NCBI GenBank assembly: GCA_040384665.1
Contig: JAZKIY010000050.1
Location: 1-64,000, forward strand
From: PCRC01 sp040384665
GTDB taxonomy: Bacteria > Pseudomonadota > Gammaproteobacteria > Burkholderiales > Burkholderiaceae_C
Direction of reading: 5' to 3'
Length of the DNA: 64,000 nt
The position numbers and the translations under genes were made by a program. Positions 59,120 through 64,000 of this stretch are shown here, piece after piece. The notes under the pieces are model-generated. The model worked only from the letters and a program-made list of their open reading frames with translations, was not told the origin of the DNA and searched no databases. Each line of letters begins with the position of its first letter. Within the stretch, counting starts at the first letter, position 1.

Positions 59120-60229
59120 ATGGCGGACAATCGCCGGGTGGAAACAAGCCTTAGTTTAACGAGCGCCCTGCAACAGCAGATCGCGCAGGCCATCGCCCGC
59201 GCAGGCGGCTGGGTTGGCTTTGACGCCTTCATGGCCCAGGCGCTGTACGCCCCCGGCCTGGGCTACTACGCCAACGATTCGCGAAAATTCGGTGCCCTGC
59301 CCGCTTCGGGCAGCGACTTTGTGACCGCGCCAGAGCTGACGCCGCTGTTCGGCCGCACGCTGGCCGCCCAGGTGGCGGAGGCGCTGAAGCACACGGACAC
59401 CGACGAGGTGTGGGAATTCGGCGCTGGCTCCGGCGCGCTCGCGCTGCAGCTGCTAGAGGCCCTGGGCGACCGCGTGCGCCGCTACACCATCGTGGACCTC
59501 TCTGGCACCCTGCGGGCGCGCCAGCAGGCCACGCTGCAAGCCTACGGCGACCGGGTGCAGTGGGCCAACGAACTGCCAGCGCGGTTCAGCGGCGTGGTGG
59601 TCGGCAACGAGGTGCTGGACGCCATGCCGGTGCAACTGCTCTTCCGCCAAGGCGGTGTGTGGCACGCGCGCGGCGTGGCGCTGGACAAAGACGCCCTCAC
59701 CTTCGCCGACCGACCCACCGCACTGCAACCCCCACTGGACATCCCAGGCCCCCACGACTACCTGACCGAGATCCACCCCCAGGCCGAGGCCTTCATCGCC
59801 ACGCTGGCCGACCGGCTGGAGCGCGGTGCGGCCTTCTTTCTCGACTACGGTTTCCCCGAAAGCGAGTACTACCACCCGCAGCGCCACATGGGCACGCTGA
59901 TGTGCCACCAGGGGCACCTGGCCAGCACCGACCCGCTGGAAGCGGTGGGGCTGAAAGACATCACCGCACACGTCAACTTCACCGGTATCGCGCTGGCCGG
60001 GCAAGACGCCGGGCTGCAGGTGCTGGGCTACACCACGCAGGCGCGTTTCCTGATGAACTGCGGCCTGCTCGACCTGCTGGCCGACGCCAGCACCGCCGAA
60101 CGCGCGATGGCACAAAAGCTGATGACCGAGCACGAAATGGGCGAGTTGTTCAAGGTGATCGGCTTTTGCAAAGGCGCGCTGTGGGGGCCGCTCGGTTTTG
60201 CGCACGGCGACCGCACCCATACACTGTGA
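59120..60229 (+). CDS. MidA/NDUFAF7-like SAM-dependent methyltransferase
   Basis: A 369-residue class I methyltransferase of the MidA family, which includes mitochondrial NDUFAF7, the arginine methylase needed for complex I assembly. The SAM loop VWEFGAGSGALALQLLEAL, YTIVDLSGTLRARQQ, VVGNEVLDAMPVQL and AFFLDYGFPESEYYHPQR are typical. The bacterial target is unproven. It is divergent from the SDR gene over only 14 bases and its stop overlaps the DUF2905 start. Confidence 0.9.
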   Translation: MADNRRVETSLSLTSALQQQIAQAIARAGGWVGFDAFMAQALYAPGLGYYANDSRKFGALPASGSDFVTAPELTPLFGRTLAAQVAEALKHTDTDEVWEFGAGSGALALQLLEALGDRVRRYTIVDLSGTLRARQQATLQAYGDRVQWANELPARFSGVVVGNEVLDAMPVQLLFRQGGVWHARGVALDKDALTFADRPTALQPPLDIPGPHDYLTEIHPQAEAFIATLADRLERGAAFFLDYGFPESEYYHPQRHMGTLMCHQGHLASTDPLEAVGLKDITAHVNFTGIALAGQDAGLQVLGYTTQARFLMNCGLLDLLADASTAERAMAQKLMTEHEMGELFKVIGFCKGALWGPLGFAHGDRTHTL

Positions 60230-60426
60230 TGATGCTGCGCTGGCTCATCGTCACCTTCCTGGCTCTGCTGCTGATCAACGGCCTGTCGCCGCTGCTGGGC
60301 AAGCTGGGGTTTGGCAAGCTGCCGGGGGATTTCCGCTTCCGGTTGTTCGGGCGCGACTGGTTCATCCCGCTGACCACCACCATCCTGCTCAGCCTGGTGG
60401 CGGCTGGCATTGCCAAGCTGCTCTGA
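60229..60426 (+). CDS. DUF2905 membrane protein
   Basis: A 65-residue inner-membrane protein with two transmembrane helices flanking the family core GKLPGDFRFRLFGRDWFIPLTTTILLS (here LPGDFRF). Widespread in bacteria and uncharacterised. The ATG overlaps the last base of the methyltransferase stop (TGATG), so it is translationally coupled. It ends four bases before the convergent cca gene. Confidence 0.88.
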   Translation: MMLRWLIVTFLALLLINGLSPLLGKLGFGKLPGDFRFRLFGRDWFIPLTTTILLSLVAAGIAKLL

Positions 60427-60430
60427 ACGT

Positions 60431-61666
60431 TCAGCCCAGCGCCTGCGCCACCGCCGCCACCCGTGCGGCTGCCACCTGCTCCCCCACCGCTTTGCCCGAG
60501 AGCCCGGCCGCCTGCGCCTGTTCGGCCACCTGCGCGGTGGGCACGGCGAGCGCCGCGTCCAGCGCCTGGCGCAGACGGGGGCGTTGCGGGTAGGCGCTGT
60601 CGTGCAGGCCCAAGCGGCCGCGCGCGTCGCATTCGCAGGCCAGCAGCACCTCGTCAAAACGCTGTGGTTTGCGGATGGCATCGCAGCGCTCCAGCAGGCG
60701 CACCAGTGCGGCGGCACCAAACTCTCCGCTGCGGTGGATGTTGCCGTGTTCGCGCGCCACCACCTCGGCCAGCTCGCGGCAGTCGGTCGGCACGCGCAGG
60801 CGTTCGCTCACGCCCTTGAGCAGCTTCACGCTGCGCTCTTCGTGGCCAATGTGGCGTGGCAGCACGTCGGCCGGGGTGGTGCCCTTGCCGAGGTCGTGGC
60901 ACAGCGCGGCGAAGCGCACCGTCAGCGGGGCGCCGAGTTGCGCGGCCATGTCCAGCACCATCATCACATGCACACCGGTGTCGACCTCAGGGTGGTAGTC
61001 GGCGCGTTGGGGCACGCCCCAGAGCGTGTCCACCTCGGGCAGCAGCACTTTCAGCGCGCCGCAGTCGCGCAGCACGCCGAACATGCGGGAGGGCGTGGCT
61101 TCCAGCAGGCCACGCGACAGCTCTTGCCAGACGCGTTCGGGCACCAGCGCGTCCACCTCGCCTTCGGCGACCATCTCGCGCATCAAGGCCATGGTTTCGG
61201 GGGCCACACTGAAGTCGGCAAAACGCGCCGCGAAGCGCGCCACGCGCAGGATGCGCACCGGGTCTTCGCGGAAAGCGTCGGTCACGTGCCGCAACACGCG
61301 GTCACGCAGGTCTTTTTGGCCTGAATAGGGGTCTATTAACCCATCAGTCCCTGTATTTTCTAGCGGTTGCGCTATGGAATTGATAGTCAAATCGCGCCGG
61401 GCCAGGTCTTGTTCCAGCGTCACGTCGGGCGCGGCGCTGACCGCAAAGCCGCGGTAACCGCGCGCGGTCTTGCGCTCAGTGCGGGCGAGCGCGTACTCCT
61501 CGCGCGTCTTGGGGTGCAGGAACACCGGGAAGTCTTTGCCCACCGGCAGGTAACCGGCGGCCACCAGTTCTTCGGGCGTGGCGCCCACCACGACCCAGTC
61601 CACGTCGTGCACCGGCAAGCCGAGCAAGGCGTCGCGCACCGCACCCCCAACCCTGTAGATCTGCAT
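60431..61666 (-). CDS. cca: Multifunctional CCA tRNA nucleotidyltransferase
   Basis: A 411-residue class II CCA-adding enzyme with the C-terminal HD domain. Nucleotidyltransferase motif GGAVRDALLGLPVHDVDWVVVG, the RRDLTINSIAQ motif, EDPVRILRVARFAARF, the ERVWQELSRGLL motif and HD residues in LCHDLGKGTTP and HEERSVKLL. It adds or repairs tRNA 3' ends and the HD domain has phosphatase or phosphodiesterase activity. Residues about 92-110 are encoded by unusually AT-rich codons (CTA GAA AAT ACA, TTA ATA) that match a dispersed repeat. Confidence 0.96.
   Translation of the reverse strand: MQIYRVGGAVRDALLGLPVHDVDWVVVGATPEELVAAGYLPVGKDFPVFLHPKTREEYALARTERKTARGYRGFAVSAAPDVTLEQDLARRDLTINSIAQPLENTGTDGLIDPYSGQKDLRDRVLRHVTDAFREDPVRILRVARFAARFADFSVAPETMALMREMVAEGEVDALVPERVWQELSRGLLEATPSRMFGVLRDCGALKVLLPEVDTLWGVPQRADYHPEVDTGVHVMMVLDMAAQLGAPLTVRFAALCHDLGKGTTPADVLPRHIGHEERSVKLLKGVSERLRVPTDCRELAEVVAREHGNIHRSGEFGAAALVRLLERCDAIRKPQRFDEVLLACECDARGRLGLHDSAYPQRPRLRQALDAALAVPTAQVAEQAQAAGLSGKAVGEQVAAARVAAVAQALG
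61336..61386 (+). repeat. Dispersed repeat, copy inside cca
   Basis: Plus strand TTAACCCATCAGTCCCTG then TTTTCTAGCGGTTGCGCTAT. The first 12 bases match the flank of the lolA copy exactly and TCTAGCG...CGCTAT is in the same order as there. It is antisense to cca. Part of it encodes the conserved catalytic TINSIA, so some of the match could be chance. Confidence 0.45.
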
Positions 61667-61675
61667 GGGTGGGTC

Positions 61676-62365
61676 CTACACCGGCCGGTGGCTGCGGTAG
61701 GGTTCTTCGAAGGCCAGAAAATCGCGCTCGGCCAGCGCGTCGGCCACCCACGCGGCCACGCCGGGCAGCGCCAGCACCTGGGCGATGTAGGCACGGATGT
61801 CGTCTGGCACTGGCAGCGCGTAGGTCTGGATGCGGGTGCAGACCGGGGCAAAAAAAGCGTCGGCCACGCTGAAGCGGCCGAACAGCAGTGGCCCGCCGTG
61901 TTGCGCCAGCAGGCCTTGCCACATGGCCACCAGGCGCTGCACGTCGGCCTGCAGTGCGGGCTGTTCGCGCCAGAGGCGCGCACCCACCTCGGGCAGGTGG
62001 GCCTCGATGTTCATCAGGCAGTGGTGGCGCAGCGCGCCAAAGCCAGCGTGCATCTCGGCACAGACGCTGCGGGCCCGCGCGCGGGCCGCGGCGTCGGCCG
62101 GCCACAGTTGCTTGTCGGGGAATGTCTCGGCCAGGTACTCGGCAATGGCCAGCGTGTCCCACACCACCCGATCGCCGTCCACCAGCACCGGCACCTTGCC
62201 CACCGGGCTGATGCGGCCGAGCGTGGCTTTGAACGCGGAGTCGGGCTCGAACGAGTCAAACCGGATCTTGGTTTCCTGGAACGGGATGCCGGCCTGCTTC
62301 AACAGCACCCAGGGCCGCATGGACCACGACGAGTAGTTCTTGTTGCCGATGTAGAGCGTCAGCAT
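61676..62365 (-). CDS. Glutathione S-transferase (Ser-type)
   Basis: A 229-residue GST with a thioredoxin-like N-terminal domain starting LTLYIGNKNYSSWSMRPWVLLKQAGI, in which the Ser-Ser-Trp-Ser segment holds the likely catalytic Ser; the cis-Pro VGKVPVLVDGDRVVWDT follows, then an all-helical C-terminal domain. The substrate is not evident. It lies nine bases upstream of cca on the same strand. Confidence 0.93.
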   Translation of the reverse strand: MLTLYIGNKNYSSWSMRPWVLLKQAGIPFQETKIRFDSFEPDSAFKATLGRISPVGKVPVLVDGDRVVWDTLAIAEYLAETFPDKQLWPADAAARARARSVCAEMHAGFGALRHHCLMNIEAHLPEVGARLWREQPALQADVQRLVAMWQGLLAQHGGPLLFGRFSVADAFFAPVCTRIQTYALPVPDDIRAYIAQVLALPGVAAWVADALAERDFLAFEEPYRSHRPV

Positions 62366-62375
62366 GGCGGGCTGG

Positions 62376-63332
62376 TCAGAAACGCCCGGCCGTTTTGCGC
62401 ATGGCCAGCAGGCCGGTGCGCAGGCCGCGCCGGCCGAGGTAGCTGGGCGCCACGGCGCTGAGGGGTTCGGGCGAGAGGCCGAGCGCGGCCAGGCCGGGCA
62501 ACCGCCCGCTGGCGACGTTGTCCACCTGCAGGCTGGCCAGGTTGTCGCGGCTCATCAGCGGCTCGCCGGGGGCGAGCTCCATCAGCAGCGCCTGCAGCTG
62601 GCCGGCCCACAAGGGCAGGGGCAGCACCGGGCGGCCCTGGCCGTTGTTGGCGCCCCCCAGGCGACCGGCCAGTTGCACCAGTTCTTTCAACGTGAAGACG
62701 TTGGGGCCACAGGCCTCGTAGGTTTGGCCGATGGTGGCGTCGTCGCGCAGGCAACGCAGCACGGCGTCGGCCACATCTTCCACCCACACCGGCTGGAAGC
62801 GGGTGGTGCCGCCGGCCAGCGGCATCACAGGGAACACCTGTTGCAGCTTGGCAAACAGGTTCAGAAACTTGTCTTCCGCACCAAAAATCACGCTCGGGCG
62901 CAGCACGCTCAAACGCAGCCCGGCCGATCGCAGGGCCTGCTCACCGGCGGCTTTGCTGCGCTGGTACATCGACGGCGCTGCGGCGTCGGCCCCCAGCGCG
63001 CTGATGTGCACCACGCGTGACACACCGGCGGCGGCACAGGCGCGGGCCAGTTTCATGGGCAGTTCCACATGCGCTTTCTGAAACGCTTTTTCGTTGCCGT
63101 GCAGGATGGCCACCAGGTTGACCACCGCGTCGTGGCCCTTGACGAGTTCGGTCAACGCCACTTCGTTGTGCACGTCGGCCTCCACCACCTCCAGCAGCGG
63201 CAGGGTTTGCAGGTGCCGGGCGTTGACGCGCCGGCGGGTGGGCACGGTCACGCGCCACTGCAGGCGGGCGAGTTTCTCGGCCACATGGCTGCCCACAAAA
63301 CCGGTGCCGCCGAGGAGAAGGATGTTTTTCAT
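62376..63332 (-). CDS. NAD(P)-binding epimerase-like protein (NDUFA9-like)
   Basis: A 318-residue extended SDR of the complex-I NDUFA9-like group: GGTGFVGSHVAEKL, VVNLVAILHGNEKAFQKAHVELP, and YQRSKAAGEQAL in which the YxxxK is replaced by YQRSK. Bacterial members are thought to bind NADPH or a sugar nucleotide and are linked to quinone or envelope functions without clear proof. The ATG at 63330-63332 has AGGAGAAGGA upstream. It precedes the GST by ten bases. Confidence 0.88.
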   Translation of the reverse strand: MKNILLLGGTGFVGSHVAEKLARLQWRVTVPTRRRVNARHLQTLPLLEVVEADVHNEVALTELVKGHDAVVNLVAILHGNEKAFQKAHVELPMKLARACAAAGVSRVVHISALGADAAAPSMYQRSKAAGEQALRSAGLRLSVLRPSVIFGAEDKFLNLFAKLQQVFPVMPLAGGTTRFQPVWVEDVADAVLRCLRDDATIGQTYEACGPNVFTLKELVQLAGRLGGANNGQGRPVLPLPLWAGQLQALLMELAPGEPLMSRDNLASLQVDNVASGRLPGLAALGLSPEPLSAVAPSYLGRRGLRTGLLAMRKTAGRF

Positions 63333-63401
63333 AGCCCCGATTTTGCGCTGAAGCGGCCTCTTGGCCCTGACAGCGGTCAATTTAAAGCCTTTTCAGCCCC
63401 A

Positions 63402-63448
63402 AGCCCCGGTGAAACCTTGCAATACAGCTACAGATTCAATAGCAAAAT
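63402..63448 (+). repeat. Dispersed repeat, copy G (intergenic)
   Basis: AGCCCCGGTGAAACCTTGC then ACAGCTACAGATTCAATAGC. It sits in the 131-base gap between the epimerase-like and transglycosylase genes; its end mirrors that of copy A. Confidence 0.6.
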
Positions 63449-63463
63449 GCACCCCTCGCCCCG

Positions 63464-64000
63464 TCACGGCAGGTCGCGGTTGACCTCGGGCTGGCTGGTG
63501 TCGCGCGGACCCACCGTGCCGAGCCGGCTTTTGATGGACTGCGGCTGGCCGCTCAGGATGGCGGCGTACAGCGTGGTGTTGGCCAGCACTTTCTTGACGT
63601 AGTCGCGGGTCTCAAAAAAGGGCACGTTCTCGGCCCACACAGCCGCTTCGTACACCGGCTCACCAACCTGGCCACGCCAGTTGCGCGGGCGGCCGGGGCC
63701 GGCGTTGTAGGCGGCGGCGGCCAGCGGCAGGGAGCCGGCAAAGTCGTCCAGCACCAGCTTGAGGTAACCGGTGCCGATGGCGATGTTGGTGTCGCGGTTG
63801 GTGATCTGGTCGGCGGTGAAATCGGTCAGGCCAATCTTCCTGGCTGTCCAGCGCGCGGTGGCGGGCATGACCTGCATCAGGCCCGAGGCGCCCACGCCAG
63901 AACGCGCGTCGGTGATGAAGCGGCTTTCCTGCCGGATCAGGCCATACACGTACGCCGGGTCAAGGTTGATCTCTTTCGCCCGTTTGACCACCGCGTCGCG
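63464..64000 (-). CDS. Soluble lytic murein transglycosylase, C-terminal part
   Basis: The last about 178 residues of a Slt-type enzyme; the 5' part is beyond the right edge. The catalytic domain is complete enough to read YGLIRQESRF (catalytic Glu), SGVGASGLMQVMPATARW, IAIGTGYLKLVLDDFAGSLPLAAAAYNAGPGRPRNW and FETRDYVKKVLANT. It cleaves β-1,4 MurNAc-GlcNAc bonds to 1,6-anhydro products in the periplasm. Confidence 0.92.
   Translation of the reverse strand, partial: RDAVVKRAKEINLDPAYVYGLIRQESRFITDARSGVGASGLMQVMPATARWTARKIGLTDFTADQITNRDTNIAIGTGYLKLVLDDFAGSLPLAAAAYNAGPGRPRNWRGQVGEPVYEAAVWAENVPFFETRDYVKKVLANTTLYAAILSGQPQSIKSRLGTVGPRDTSQPEVNRDLP

Noticed and set aside
59147..59160. AGCCTTAGTTTAAC in the methyltransferase 5' end as another repeat copy
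   Set aside because: Only the first nine bases match the core and no tail follows.

Overview
The window is about 64 kb of GC-rich chromosome from a betaproteobacterium, most likely family Comamonadaceae (Rhodoferax/Polaromonas-like). The case rests on protein style and gene neighbourhoods: DUF1841, YbeZ-YbeY, ftsK-lolA-rarA and a Burkholderiales-type gsp operon with gspN. A short AT-richer dispersed repeat also recurs through the window. Gene density is high. I see no insertion sequence, prophage, integron or CRISPR array.

Left part (1-9.2 kb): the tip of a thiolase gene, a small membrane protein, DUF1841, a diheme cytochrome c, a MoxR ATPase / membrane peptide / GNAT / VWA module, a lipoprotein-like cytochrome P460, tRNA-Arg(CCU) with a mismatched acceptor stem, and livHMGF for branched-chain amino acid uptake. 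From 9.2 to 19.6 kb come housekeeping genes: rarA, lolA, ftsK, a Crp-type regulator, trxB, rpmB-rpmG, an acyl-CoA desaturase, rsmB, DUF1653 and purN. From 19.7 to 26 kb there is an acyl-CoA catabolic set: paired PimC/PimD-like dehydrogenases, a TetR regulator with a palindromic operator candidate, and an operon of Baeyer-Villiger-type monooxygenase, SDR and alpha/beta hydrolase. From 26 to 31.8 kb: a TPR protein, DUF4864, a carboxylesterase, queC, an SbmA/YddA-like ABC exporter and a cytosolic 5'-nucleotidase.

From 31.8 to 42.6 kb lies a type II secretion system: gspGHIJKLMNDEF in one tightly coupled operon with gspC divergent. Right behind gspC, after a 357-base AT-richer leader, is the most unusual part of the window (43-48.2 kb): a Tat-exported molybdenum hydroxylase large subunit, its two-[2Fe-2S] small subunit, a 404-residue Gly/Leu repeat protein of unknown function, and, convergent to them, a small cytochrome c and a periplasmic CnaB-like protein. 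I propose, as inference, that this is an exported or secreted oxidoreductase system that may use the adjacent T2SS.

The right part (48.3-64 kb) is again mostly core: M23 peptidase, tyrS, a FecR/OmpA envelope pair, ybeZ-ybeY, ruvAB, a histidine phosphatase, DUF4136 lipoprotein, ttcA, folB with a pteridine-reductase-like SDR, a MidA-like methyltransferase, DUF2905, cca, a GST, an NDUFA9-like epimerase and the C-terminal part of a lytic transglycosylase. The dispersed repeat sits between genes and also inside coding regions (lolA signal peptide, ABC exporter linker, cca), which I regard as the second most interesting signal here.
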